Both the position numbers and the translations under genes were made by a program. A DNA stretch of 64,000 nucleotides from Anaerolineaceae bacterium (lineage in GTDB: Bacteria > Chloroflexota > Anaerolineae > Anaerolineales > UBA11657): positions 36,226 through 100,225 of the forward strand of contig BGOS01000028.1 of NCBI GenBank assembly GCA_003569365.1, given 5' to 3'. How positions within the stretch are numbered: the first letter of the stretch is position 1; each line of letters begins with the position of its first letter. Below are positions 35,674 through 45,419 of the stretch, piece by piece. The notes beneath the pieces are model-generated. The model worked only from the letters and a program-made list of their open reading frames with translations. It was not told where the DNA came from and ran no database searches.

Positions 35674-36636
35674 TCAGGCAGCCAGCAGCTGCTGCAATGC
35701 GGGCAAGTCGGCGGGAGTGCCCAGCGCATAGCGTGCTGCGGCGCTGTCAATGCGTTTGAGCAGCCCGCACAGCACCGTGTGCGGGCCCAGCTCCACAAAA
35801 TGTTTTACGCCGGCTGCCAGCAGCGCTTGCATACTTTCGGTCCAGCGCACTACCGCTGTGAGCTGTGTTTGCAGCTCGGCCCGCACCGCAGCGGCATCGC
35901 GCATTGGCGCAGCGCTGGCGTTGGCAATCACCGGCACTTGTGGCGCCTGCACAGGCGTGGCGGCCACAACTGCAGCATACTCCGCTTGCACACTGGCCAT
36001 GAGCGGCGAGTGCGCCGCAACAGATATTTTGATGGGTAGCACGCGCTTGAAGCCGGCACTGCGCAGCAGTTCGGTTGCACGCTCCAGCGCCGCCAGATGC
36101 CCGGACATCACCACCTGTCCCGGGCAGTTGTCGTTTGCCAGCGTAACCGGCAAGCCGCTTTCAGCGGTGGCCTGGGCGCAGATGGCCCGCACCACGGCAG
36201 CGGATGCTCCCACCACGGCAGCCATACTGCCGGGCTGGCGTTCGCCGGCAAGCTGCATCAAGCGTCCGCGCTCACACACCAGCTGCAGGCCATCCGCAAA
36301 CTTCAGCGCCCCAGCCGCAGCCAGTGCCGTTATTTCTCCCAGCGAATGGCCGGCAGCAAAAGCCGGCTGCCAGCTGGCAGCATGCTCGCGCAGCGCTGCC
36401 AGCGCTGCGAGGCTGCACACGTACAGCGCAGGCTGCGTGTTTTGGGTTGCGTTCAGTTCGGCTGCGGGTCCATCCCAGCACAGGCGGGAGAGCGGCCAGC
36501 GCAGCTGGTCATCGGCGGCTGCGAACACAGCGCGCGCGGCGGGAGAGCCCAGCGCCAGCTCCGCACCCATGCCCACATATTGCGAGCCCTGTCCGGGAAA
36601 CATTATTGCGGTGGTGTTGCGGGGGAGCGTATTCAT
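35674..36636 (-). CDS. fabD: Malonyl-CoA:ACP transacylase
   Basis: The enzyme (320 residues) loads malonyl groups onto ACP for fatty-acid synthesis. The family start is 'AIMFPGQGSQYVGMG', the nucleophile Ser is in 'AGHSLGEITALAAAG', the Arg in 'CERGRLMQLAG', and His in 'AAHSPLM'. The chosen ATG at 36636 gives the usual N-terminus, but it lies directly after the T-tract of a terminator hairpin and lacks a ribosome site. An in-frame GTG at 36693, with GGTGG upstream, would add 19 residues and place the hairpin inside the coding region. Confidence 0.93.
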   Translation of the reverse strand: MNTLPRNTTAIMFPGQGSQYVGMGAELALGSPAARAVFAAADDQLRWPLSRLCWDGPAAELNATQNTQPALYVCSLAALAALREHAASWQPAFAAGHSLGEITALAAAGALKFADGLQLVCERGRLMQLAGERQPGSMAAVVGASAAVVRAICAQATAESGLPVTLANDNCPGQVVMSGHLAALERATELLRSAGFKRVLPIKISVAAHSPLMASVQAEYAAVVAATPVQAPQVPVIANASAAPMRDAAAVRAELQTQLTAVVRWTESMQALLAAGVKHFVELGPHTVLCGLLKRIDSAAARYALGTPADLPALQQLLAA

Positions 36637-36664
36637 AAAAAGAGGCCGTGAAAGTACGGCCTCT
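36637..36664 (-). terminator. Terminator hairpin abutting the fabD start codon
   Basis: On the minus strand the arms agaggccgt and acggcctct pair perfectly (36664-36656 with 36649-36641) around a six-base loop, followed by a T-run that ends at the fabD ATG. It lies 45 bases after the rpmF stop. It could terminate rpmF transcripts or attenuate fabD. Confidence 0.75.
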
Positions 36665-36708
36665 GCGCTGTTTGGGGCAGGATCGGCCGGCACTGCCAGC
36701 CACCAATG

Positions 36709-36891
36709 TTATTTAGACTTTGCGATAATCTCGCGCTTGTTGTAATGCCCGCACTTTCCGCAAACGCGGTGCGGCAGCTGGGCTTCGCCACAATGCGAGC
36801 ACACAATCAAATGCGGTGCAGTCAGCGCATCATGCGCGCGGCGCCGGTCGCGGCGGCCGGTGGAATGTCGGCGCTTTGGAAGGGGGGTCAT
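36709..36891 (-). CDS. rpmF: Ribosomal protein L32
   Basis: A 60-residue large-subunit protein with 'PLPKRRHSTGRRDRRRAHDAL' and the zinc ribbon 'CSHCGEAQLPHRVCGKCG'. The gene sits between a coiled-coil protein and fabD. rpmF next to fatty-acid genes is a recurring bacterial arrangement. The start is ATG. Confidence 0.97.
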   Translation of the reverse strand: MTPLPKRRHSTGRRDRRRAHDALTAPHLIVCSHCGEAQLPHRVCGKCGHYNKREIIAKSK

Positions 36892-36958
36892 GTTAGGCTC
36901 CTAAGGCTGCAGGCAGGCTTGCGAGAACCGCTATTATATTGCGGCAGGCGGCAGTGCG

Positions 36959-37441
36959 TCAAGCATCCTGTTCGTCCAGGTCATTGTCGCGGTTGCCGCG
37001 CTGTGTGCGCAGGAGCAAAATCCCGTTGCGCACCTGTTGCAGCACGCGCATTATTTCAGTTTCCATGGTGGCCAGCGTTTGCGTGGCATATTCATCAGAT
37101 TCGCCCACAATTCCAGCCGCCTCGCGCCGCGCCGTTTCCGCAATCTGTTCCGCGCGAATGCGCGCATGCTGCACAATCTGTTCCTGGTCCACCATCATGT
37201 CCCGCTCGCGGCGCGCAATTTCCTTGTAGCGCTCCGCTTCCTCTGTGGCCTGCGCCAGCAGCCGGTCCCGGTCCGCCAATACCTTCTGCGCCTTCTTGGT
37301 TTCGTCCGGCACGGAAACGCGCATTTGATCGATGATGTCGATCAAGCGGTCTTCGTTGATCATCACCTGATGTGAGAATGGGATTAAGCGGGATTGGTTT
37401 ACCAGCTCCTCGAGGCGGTCAACCAGATGCAGAATATCCAT
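36959..37441 (-). CDS. Coiled-coil protein of unknown function
   Basis: A 160-residue soluble protein, almost entirely helical from residue 45 on ('KKAQKVLADRDRLLAQATEEAERYKE'), ending in an acidic tail. The pattern resembles ATP synthase b-subunit or DivIVA-like coiled coils, but no family is certain. Six bases separate it from coaD. It occupies the position of yceD (DUF177) in the usual coaD-yceD-rpmF order, so it may be a lineage-specific replacement. Confidence 0.65.
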   Translation of the reverse strand: MDILHLVDRLEELVNQSRLIPFSHQVMINEDRLIDIIDQMRVSVPDETKKAQKVLADRDRLLAQATEEAERYKEIARRERDMMVDQEQIVQHARIRAEQIAETARREAAGIVGESDEYATQTLATMETEIMRVLQQVRNGILLLRTQRGNRDNDLDEQDA

Positions 37442-37447
37442 GCGCCT

Positions 37448-37966
37448 TTAGCTCCTGGGGGCGGGCTGCCCGCCCGGCGGGTGGCTGCCCTGCAGTTTTT
37501 TTGCCAGTGCAGCGCAGACAAAGTCCGGTACCATCGAGCTCACATCGCCGCCCAACGATGCGATCTCGCGCACCGTGGTGGAGTTTATGAAGCTCAGCTC
37601 TTCGCGTGTAATCAGCGACACAGTTTCAATCGCGGGCGCCAGCCGGTGATTGGCGAGCGCCATGCGGAATTCATGTTCAAAGTCTGAGAACACCCGCAGC
37701 CCGCGCAAAATAACTGTGGCGTTTTCAATGCGGCAAAAGTCCACGGTGAGGGAGCTGTAGCCCGTGACCTCAATGCCTGCGTTGCCGGCAAATGCCTGGC
37801 GTACCAAATCAATGCGCTCCTCCGGAGAGAATAACAGATTCTTGAGCGGCTTGTCGTACACGGCCACGATGACGGTGTCAAATAGTTTGCTGCCGCGCAT
37901 GGCCACATCAATGTGGCCGCAGTGCACCGGGTCAAAGGTGCCGGGGAACACCGCGCGCCGGATCAT
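37448..37966 (-). CDS. coaD: Phosphopantetheine adenylyltransferase
   Basis: A 172-residue PPAT that adenylates 4'-phosphopantetheine to dephospho-CoA, the penultimate CoA step. The nucleotidyltransferase signature 'AVFPGTFDPVHCGHIDVA' starts the protein, and 'FSPEERIDLVRQAF' and 'INSTTVREIASLGGDVSSMVP' follow. Location near fabD and FakA-like genes groups acyl-chain and cofactor supply. Confidence 0.97.
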   Translation of the reverse strand: MIRRAVFPGTFDPVHCGHIDVAMRGSKLFDTVIVAVYDKPLKNLLFSPEERIDLVRQAFAGNAGIEVTGYSSLTVDFCRIENATVILRGLRVFSDFEHEFRMALANHRLAPAIETVSLITREELSFINSTTVREIASLGGDVSSMVPDFVCAALAKKLQGSHPPGGQPAPRS

Positions 37967-37988
37967 GGGGCGCGGCCCGCTGTGGTTG

Positions 37989-40526
37989 TCAACTTACGTC
38001 TCCGTTTGCGCTGGCGGCGGATTGCGCAACAAGCGCTGCCAGCTGCTGGTGCTCAGGCTGTGCCAGCAACGGATCCTGCTTGAACAGCAGGTCCGCTTCT
38101 TTGCGCGCCAGTTCAATCAACTTCAGGTCGCTCAGGCGCGCCATCTGCAGGCCCACGAAGCCGGCTTGCTGGGTGCCCAAGAAATCGCCCGGGCCGCGCA
38201 TGGCCAAATCTTTGTCGGCCAGCACAAAGCCGTCGGTGGTGCTTTCCATTATCTTCAGGCGCTCGTTGGAATTGTTGCGCGCCGCAGCTGCGCCGGCGTT
38301 GCCGGGCTCTGGCAGCAACAGGCAGTAAGACTGGTCGGCGCCGCGGCCCACGCGCCCGCGCAGCTGGTGCATCTGTGCCAGCCCGAACCGGTTGGCACCT
38401 TCAATCAGCATGATGGTTGCGTTAGGAACATCCACGCCCACTTCAATTACAGAGGTTGCCACGAGGATCTGGGTCTCACCTGCCCGAAACGCCTGCATTA
38501 TCGCATCCTTTTCCGCGGGGCGCAGCCGCCCGTGCAGCAGGCCCAAACGCAGCTCAGGGAACACGCTGCGCTGCAGGCGCTCATGTTCCTCCACCACGGC
38601 CTTGGTGTCCGGGCTGTCGCTGTCTTCAACCAGCGGGCAGATGATGTAGGCTTGATGGCCGTTCGCCACTTCTTTGCGGACCAGGCCGTAAGCGCGCTCG
38701 CGCTCTTTGGGCTGGACCAGATGCGTCTGCACTTGCTGCCGGCCCGGTGGCATCTCGTCAATCACAGAAAGATCGAGGTCGCCGTAAACAGTGAGCGCCA
38801 GCGAGCGCGGGATGGGTGTGGCGGTCATCACCACCAGATGCGGGTGCATGCCCTTCTCGCGCAGCGCGGCGCGCTGTAATACGCCAAAGCGGTGCTGCTC
38901 ATCCACCACCACCAAGCCCAGCTTGGCAAAGTGCACTTGCGCTTGAATGACCGCATGCGTGCCCACGAGCACTTTTACGGCGCCGGTGCGCAGGCCTTCG
39001 TCGATGGCGGCGCGCTCTGCGGCCGGCGTACTGCCTTGCAGCAGGCGGATGGCGGGCAAATCTGCACCGCCCAGGTCCAGCTGCGGGAAGGCGGCCAGCA
39101 GCGAGCGCATTGTGCGAAAGTGCTGCTCTGCCAGAATGCTGGTGGGCGCCATGATTGCGCCTTGCACGCCGTTGCGCACGGCCAGCGCCAGCGCCAGCGC
39201 AGCCACCACAGTTTTTCCGGAGCCCACGTCGCCCTGAATCAGGCGCTTCATCGGCACAGGCTGCGCCATATCGGCAAGCAGATCGGCCAGCACGCGCTGC
39301 TGTGCACCAGTGAGCGGAAAGGCCAGCGTTCCAATGGCACTGGCCAGCCAGCCCGCGGGCTCGGCCAGCGCGTGCCCGGGCTGCGCCTGCCACTCAGCGC
39401 GCTGCTGCCGCAAGTTGAGCTGCAAAGCAAACAATTCATCAAACGCCAGACGCTGGCGCGCTGCATCCAGCTGCGCTTGGTTTTGCGGAAAGTGCGCGGC
39501 CGCCAGCGCGGCTGGCAGGCTTTGCATTTGCAGCTTCTCGCGCAGGGCTGGCGGCAGCGGATCGGTTATGCGCGGTGCCACGCCGTACACGGCGGCATGC
39601 ATCCAGCGCCGCAGCTGTTTGCCGCCGAGGCCCTTTGTGAGGTTGTAGATGGGTACGATGCGCCCGGTGTGCAGCGCTTCGCTGTCCACTTCATCCCAGT
39701 CCGGGCTGGAGAGCAGCAGGCGGCCAAGCTGCATGTCCACGCGGCCGCTCACTTGAATTTGCAAACTGGTGCGCAGCTGGTCCTGCAGCCACGGCTGGTT
39801 AAACCAGGTGCACTCAATTTCACCGGTGCTGTCGCCAATCACCGCGCGCACCAGATGCAGCTGGCCGCCTTTCACTTTGCGCCCGCTTACCTCGCGCACT
39901 GTGCCAATGATTGTGGCCTGGTCGCCGTACTCAATGCGGTTAATGGGTTTGAGCGCGGAGTAATCCAGATAGCGATGCGGAAAATAGCGCAGGGTGTCGC
40001 GCAGGTGCGTGAGGCCCAGCGAGCCCAGCACTTCCGCAAACTTCGGCCCAACGCCGGGGATCACCGTAAGTGGCGAGTCCAGCTGCATGTTGGGGTCTGG
40101 TTCGGTGGGTGGTGCGGCGGCTGCCGGTACCGGGCGTGGCGCCGCCGGACGCTCGCGCTCCGCTGGCTGGGGCCGCTGCTTTTTGTTTGAAACTTGCTGC
40201 GGGTTTTGTTTTGTGCCTTGCTGCACCGGTGGGCGCGGTTGCGCAGCTGCCGGCGGTTTGGCAACCGGCACGCCGGCAGCCAGCAGGTCTAGCTGCGCCA
40301 GCATCTCGGCCACTGCCTGCGGCCGGCGCCCCTCTGGCAGGCCGGGGTAGGCGGCAAGCCCGGTGGCAAGCGTCCCAACAAAACCAGCCGGCAACGCAGA
40401 CTGCGCAGCTTGCTGGCGCCACATGGGCGCAGCCTTATCCAGCCCGCCCACCACGCAGTTGTTCTGAAAGCCCTTCTGGGATTCCAGCTGCAGTATCTTT
40501 CGCAGGGTCTCGATGGCAGCACTCAT
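37989..40526 (-). CDS. recG: ATP-dependent DNA helicase RecG
   Basis: The protein (845 residues) reverses stalled replication forks. A divergent N-terminal extension (1-150) with an Ala/Pro/Gln-rich linker precedes the wedge domain ('VIPGVGPKFAEVLGSLGL'). Helicase motifs include 'LIQGDVGSGKTVVAALALALA' (I), 'DEQHRFGV' (II), 'MTATPIPRSLALTVYGDLD' (III), 'TSVIEVGVDVPNATIM' and 'QLRGRVGRG' (VI). A TACAAT box lies 15 bases upstream of the ATG. Confidence 0.97.
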   Translation of the reverse strand: MSAAIETLRKILQLESQKGFQNNCVVGGLDKAAPMWRQQAAQSALPAGFVGTLATGLAAYPGLPEGRRPQAVAEMLAQLDLLAAGVPVAKPPAAAQPRPPVQQGTKQNPQQVSNKKQRPQPAERERPAAPRPVPAAAAPPTEPDPNMQLDSPLTVIPGVGPKFAEVLGSLGLTHLRDTLRYFPHRYLDYSALKPINRIEYGDQATIIGTVREVSGRKVKGGQLHLVRAVIGDSTGEIECTWFNQPWLQDQLRTSLQIQVSGRVDMQLGRLLLSSPDWDEVDSEALHTGRIVPIYNLTKGLGGKQLRRWMHAAVYGVAPRITDPLPPALREKLQMQSLPAALAAAHFPQNQAQLDAARQRLAFDELFALQLNLRQQRAEWQAQPGHALAEPAGWLASAIGTLAFPLTGAQQRVLADLLADMAQPVPMKRLIQGDVGSGKTVVAALALALAVRNGVQGAIMAPTSILAEQHFRTMRSLLAAFPQLDLGGADLPAIRLLQGSTPAAERAAIDEGLRTGAVKVLVGTHAVIQAQVHFAKLGLVVVDEQHRFGVLQRAALREKGMHPHLVVMTATPIPRSLALTVYGDLDLSVIDEMPPGRQQVQTHLVQPKERERAYGLVRKEVANGHQAYIICPLVEDSDSPDTKAVVEEHERLQRSVFPELRLGLLHGRLRPAEKDAIMQAFRAGETQILVATSVIEVGVDVPNATIMLIEGANRFGLAQMHQLRGRVGRGADQSYCLLLPEPGNAGAAAARNNSNERLKIMESTTDGFVLADKDLAMRGPGDFLGTQQAGFVGLQMARLSDLKLIELARKEADLLFKQDPLLAQPEHQQLAALVAQSAASANGDVS

Positions 40527-40574
40527 ATAAAGAACAGGTGGATTGTAACTGTGAATTGGTGGCCGGTCGGCCGT

Positions 40575-42200
40575 TTATTCGAGGGAAAGAATATAGTGGT
40601 AGTGTGGCTGGCCGCCGGAGTAAATCTCCGTCTGCAGTTGCGGGTAGCTGGCCGCAATTTTGGTGCGCAGTGCATCGGCTTCAACCGGCCCGATTGCCGC
40701 GCCGTGGTAGAGCGTCAGCAGATCAAACTTTGCGGCGCCCATCTTCTGCAACAACTGCAATGCACAATCCGGCAGCGTTTCTGTGGCGCAAGCCAGCGTG
40801 CCATCGCGCAGCCCGATGAACTGGCCCTCGCGCACCGCGATGCCGTCCAGAGTTACGGTTCGCGTTGCGTTGGTCAGCTCGCCCGTGTGCACTTCAGCCA
40901 TGCGCGTTTGCATTTCCGCAAGCACGGGCTCAAACTCGCCATCTGGATCAAACGCCAGCATGGCTGCAATGCCCTGCGGCATGTTGCGCGTGGGCAGCAC
41001 CCGCACGCGTTTGTCGCTGAGGCTGGCGGCCTGCTCGGCGGCCATCTGAATGTTTTTATTATTGGGCAGCAAAATCACATCCGCCACGGGCAGATTGGCA
41101 AACGCGCGCAGCAAATCCTGGGTGCTGGGATTCATGGATTGCCCGCCAGAGATGACGGCCACGCCGGGGCGCGCCAGCAGCCGGTTGAAGCCGATGCCCG
41201 GCGCCACTACTACTGCCAGCAGCTGCCCGGCTTGCACTTCCACCGGTGCAGCGGCTTGTGCCTGCTCCACCTGGTCGAGCAAGTTTTCCATGTGCACATT
41301 TACCACGGTGCCCAATGTTTCCGCGTATTCAACGGCCTTCAGCCGCAGCTCCTTTGGCAGGTGCAGATGCATCTTGTAGTTCGGGGCGCCTTCGCCCACC
41401 TGAATGGAGCCGCCTAACTGCTCTAGTGTCTTGTAGAACGATGGCAGGTCAAGCGCTTGGTTGGGGCGGAAGTCCACCACCACCTCCCACTCCTGGCCGG
41501 GCTCAACAGCATCGAGGGCGGCGCTCACGGCCGCAGCGCTCAATGGATGCCGCGCCGTGTGCAGCACCACATCCAGTGGCTCCTGGCGCAAGTGGCGCAG
41601 CATGCCCTCGAACAGCACTTGCAATCCAAACCCGCCCGAGTCCACCACCCCGGCTTCCTTCAAGACGGGCAGCAGGTCCGGGGTGCGCAGGACAGAGGCG
41701 CTGCTGGCCGCCACCAGCAGCGCGATCAGCGCTGCAATATCGGCGGGCTGCGGGTCGGCTTGCTGCGCTGCGCCCGCCACATCTTTGATTACTGTGAGCA
41801 GCGTGCCTTCCACCGGCCGCACCACGCCGCGATAGGCGGTGTTGCGCGCCTCATGCAATGCGCGCACAAGCTGCGCGGTGCCAAACGCAGGATGCTGCTC
41901 CAAGCTGCGCGCCAGCCCGCGCAATATCTGCGAGAGGATTACGCCCGAGTTGCCGCGCGCGCCCAGCAGCGCGCCATGCGCCAGCGCATGCGCCACCTTG
42001 CCGGCATGCAGTTCGCCCGGCACCATCTCGTTGCACGCACTGCGCATGGTGAGCAGCATGTTCGTGCCGGTATCGCCGTCTGGCACGGGGAAAACGTTGA
42101 GCGCATTGACGGCCTCGTGATTGGTCGCAAGCCAGGTACAGGCGGCTTCTGCAAGCGCGCGGAGTCCGGTGCCGTCCACCTGCCGGTCGTGTTCTTCCAA
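40575..42200 (-). CDS. DAK2-domain fatty-acid kinase-like protein (FakA/YloV family)
   Basis: A 541-residue kinase of the FakA type, which phosphorylates fatty acids bound by a DegV-family partner. The N-terminal DhaL-like domain has 'ALNVFPVPDGDTGTNMLLTMRSA' (metal-binding Asp residues) and 'GALLGARGNSGVILSQIL'. 'VVDSGGFGLQVLFEGML' ends this domain, followed by the middle and C-terminal FakA domains. Immediately downstream of the Asp23-family gene, the order matches yloU-yloV. No DegV (FakB) partner is encoded in the window. The start is ATG. Confidence 0.92.
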   Translation of the reverse strand: MEEHDRQVDGTGLRALAEAACTWLATNHEAVNALNVFPVPDGDTGTNMLLTMRSACNEMVPGELHAGKVAHALAHGALLGARGNSGVILSQILRGLARSLEQHPAFGTAQLVRALHEARNTAYRGVVRPVEGTLLTVIKDVAGAAQQADPQPADIAALIALLVAASSASVLRTPDLLPVLKEAGVVDSGGFGLQVLFEGMLRHLRQEPLDVVLHTARHPLSAAAVSAALDAVEPGQEWEVVVDFRPNQALDLPSFYKTLEQLGGSIQVGEGAPNYKMHLHLPKELRLKAVEYAETLGTVVNVHMENLLDQVEQAQAAAPVEVQAGQLLAVVVAPGIGFNRLLARPGVAVISGGQSMNPSTQDLLRAFANLPVADVILLPNNKNIQMAAEQAASLSDKRVRVLPTRNMPQGIAAMLAFDPDGEFEPVLAEMQTRMAEVHTGELTNATRTVTLDGIAVREGQFIGLRDGTLACATETLPDCALQLLQKMGAAKFDLLTLYHGAAIGPVEADALRTKIAASYPQLQTEIYSGGQPHYHYILSLE

Positions 42201-42209
42201 TGTTGCGCC

Positions 42210-42569
42210 CTATTCGCCGGATGCCATGCGCAGGCCGCGCACCAGCACGTTCACCTGATGCACCGTAAGGCCGGTGGCCAGCTGCACGTGGTGGCGCACT
42301 GTGTTGGCTGCACTGCGGGCTACGGCTTGAATATTGGTGCCATGTTCCACTATGACATAGATATCGATTGTGACGGTTTGATCCGCATTCACGCACACGC
42401 TCACACCCTTATGCGCGTCCGGCGTGAGCGCGCCGGCCAGCATGTCTGCGGTGTCTTTTGCAGCCATGCCCACAATCCCATAAGAGAGGCGCGCGCTATG
42501 CGCCGCAATTTTAGCAATGGCCGCTGGCGCAATTTGAATGCGGCCGGGCGGTGGGCTGGCGGCTTTCAT
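42210..42569 (-). CDS. Asp23/Gls24-family envelope-stress protein (YloU-like)
   Basis: The 119-residue protein has the Asp23 pattern: 'GRIQIAPAAIAKIAAHSARL', 'GIVGMAAKD', 'VSVCVNADQTVTIDIYVIVEHG', and 'NTVRHHVQLATGLTVHQVNVLV'. Such proteins are linked to alkaline and envelope stress. It is nine bases from the FakA-like gene and divergent from rpmB, whereas in Bacillus rpmB has the opposite orientation to yloU too. Confidence 0.9.
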   Translation of the reverse strand: MKAASPPPGRIQIAPAAIAKIAAHSARLSYGIVGMAAKDTADMLAGALTPDAHKGVSVCVNADQTVTIDIYVIVEHGTNIQAVARSAANTVRHHVQLATGLTVHQVNVLVRGLRMASGE

Positions 42570-42635
42570 CGGGCCGCAGCCTGCCGGACTGGCCGGTTGA
42601 GCGTGGTACAATTCGGGGCGAGGAAGATAAAGTTC

Positions 42636-42815
42636 ATGGCTAAGTGTGTTACCTGCAACAAGATTACCGGATTTGGGCGCAATGTGCCCAAGTCTATGCA
42701 CGCTACCCGGCGCACCTTCAAACCCAACCTGCAAAAAACCACCATCATGAAAGGCGGGCGGCGCATGCAGGTGACGATGTGCACCAAGTGTATGAAGGCG
42801 CTGGCTAAGACCTAG
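42636..42815 (+). CDS. rpmB: Ribosomal protein L28
   Basis: A 59-residue L28: 'MAKCVTCNKITGFGRNVPKS' to 'RTFKPNLQKTTIMKGGRRMQ'. CVTC and CTKC motifs give the zinc-binding (C+) form. An AGGAAG ribosome site precedes the ATG. An extended -10 (TGG-TACAAT, 42604-42612) serves as promoter. A terminator follows. Confidence 0.97.
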   Translation: MAKCVTCNKITGFGRNVPKSMHATRRTFKPNLQKTTIMKGGRRMQVTMCTKCMKALAKT

Positions 42816-42844
42816 CCGTCCGCACAACTGTTTCCCGTCTGCCG

Positions 42845-42872
42845 ACCGCTGCCACCGGGTAGCGGTTTTTTT
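42845..42872 (+). terminator. rpmB: Terminator of rpmB
   Basis: Stem accgct (42845-42850) and agcggt (42861-42866) followed by a seven-T run. Located 30 bases after the rpmB stop. Confidence 0.85.
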
Positions 42873-42925
42873 GCGCCTGCACCCGATGATAACCGAGCCC
42901 CCTGCGGGCAGCAAGTGCATGGTGC

Positions 42926-42955
42926 TTGACGCCCATTTTTCGTGGATGTTATACT
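42926..42955 (+). promoter_or_regulatory. Promoter of tRNA-Asp
   Basis: TTGACG (42926-42931), an 18-base spacer and TATACT (42950-42955). The mature tRNA starts ten bases further on. The same box pair occurs upstream of tRNA-Pro. Confidence 0.8.
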
Positions 42956-42964
42956 CCCGCATCT

Positions 42965-43040
42965 GGTCCCGTGGTGTAGCGGTTAACATGCTGCCCTGTC
43001 AAGGCAGAGATCGCGGGTTCGAATCCCGTCGGGACCGCCA
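42965..43040 (+). tRNA. tRNA-Asp (anticodon GTC), CCA encoded
   Basis: Acceptor stem ggtcccg/cgggacc, D-arm ggtgtagcggttaacatg, anticodon stem ctgcc/ggcag around loop ctgtcaa (GTC), and T-arm cgggttcgaatcccg. The discriminator G (43037) is followed by CCA (43038-43040). Of the five tRNAs here, it is the only one with CCA in the DNA. Confidence 0.96.
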
Positions 43041-43131
43041 AAGGCTGGCGGCGGGTTGATACAGAGCCCCGCCGCTGGCGCCGCTCAAGCACTTCCACGC
43101 TCCATCTTTTTCGCACCACAAAAAAACTCCG

Positions 43132-44049
43132 ATGGAACCCAACTTGCAGCTCTGCCGTTACTTTTTGCCGGGCAGTGGCGGGCGCCTCGCGGCCGTGCGC
43201 GCCGGGCAGGTGTATGACCTGACGGCCAGCAGCCACGCGAGCCTGGCAACGCTAAACGCCTTGATGCAATTGGTTGCGCGCGCCGGGTTGGCGCAGGCAA
43301 TTGATTTGCTGCACGCCACGGTGGCGGCTGCGCAGCCCGCCGCGCTTTGGGCGGACTTGCAGGTTGCGCCAGATGCAAGCCGCGCGCACCTGCTGGCGCC
43401 GCTGGACGAGCAGGAGGTATGGGCCGCCGGCGTAACTTACCGGCGCAGCCGAGAAGCGCGCGAAGAAGAGGCGCACAACATTGGTGTCTACGACAAAGTT
43501 TATGCCGCTGAACGCCCGGAAATTTTTATGAAGGCTACGCCGCAGCGCGTGGTGGGCCCGCACGCGCCAGTGCGCATCCGCGGCGATTCGTTTTGGAATG
43601 TGCCCGAGCCGGAGCTTACAGTTTTGTTTGCGCCCGACATGCAGGTGGTGGGCTACACCGTTGGCAATGACATGTCTTCGCGCGACATCGAGGGTGCCAA
43701 CCCGCTTTACCTGCCGCAAGCAAAAATTTACACGGGCAGCTGTGCACTCGGCCCGGCCATTACACTGCTGCCGCACCTGGACTTGCAGCCCGGCGCAACC
43801 ATCGGGCTGCGCATCGAGCGCGCCGGGGCTGCAGTCTTCACCGGCGAGACGAGCACGCGCGAGATGAAGCGCACGGTTGCGGAGCTAGGCGGCTACCTTG
43901 GCCGCTACAACGCATTCCCCGGCGGTGTCTTCCTCATGACGGGCACCGGTCTGGTGCCGCCGGATGACTTCACACTTCAAGCAGGCGATGATGTGCAGAT
44001 CACAATCAGTGGCATCGGCACGCTGCGCAACTTGGTGTTGGACGGGTAG
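43132..44049 (+). CDS. Fumarylacetoacetate-hydrolase-family protein
   Basis: This is a 305-residue FAH-superfamily enzyme. The metal-binding segment 'FWNVPEPELTVLF' supplies acidic ligands, and 'EVWAAGVTYRRSREAREEEA', 'VYAAERPEIFMKAT' and 'GYTVGNDMSSRDIEG' are conserved in the subgroup. That subgroup includes 2-dehydro-3-deoxy-sugar-acid dehydratases and related C-C hydrolases. A sugar-acid dehydratase role seems likeliest from the first motif but the substrate is unproven. It stands alone after tRNA-Asp and is convergent with purA. Confidence 0.85.
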   Translation: MEPNLQLCRYFLPGSGGRLAAVRAGQVYDLTASSHASLATLNALMQLVARAGLAQAIDLLHATVAAAQPAALWADLQVAPDASRAHLLAPLDEQEVWAAGVTYRRSREAREEEAHNIGVYDKVYAAERPEIFMKATPQRVVGPHAPVRIRGDSFWNVPEPELTVLFAPDMQVVGYTVGNDMSSRDIEGANPLYLPQAKIYTGSCALGPAITLLPHLDLQPGATIGLRIERAGAAVFTGETSTREMKRTVAELGGYLGRYNAFPGGVFLMTGTGLVPPDDFTLQAGDDVQITISGIGTLRNLVLDG

Positions 44050-44079
44050 GGTGTAGCTCGAAGCGGTTCTGGTGCGCTG

Positions 44080-45417
<1,338 letters not shown>

Positions 45418-45419
45418 TC

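Noticed and set aside
43041..43100. GC inverted repeat after tRNA-Asp as a terminator
   Set aside because: Arms gcggcggg and ccccgccgc pair, but no T-tract follows.
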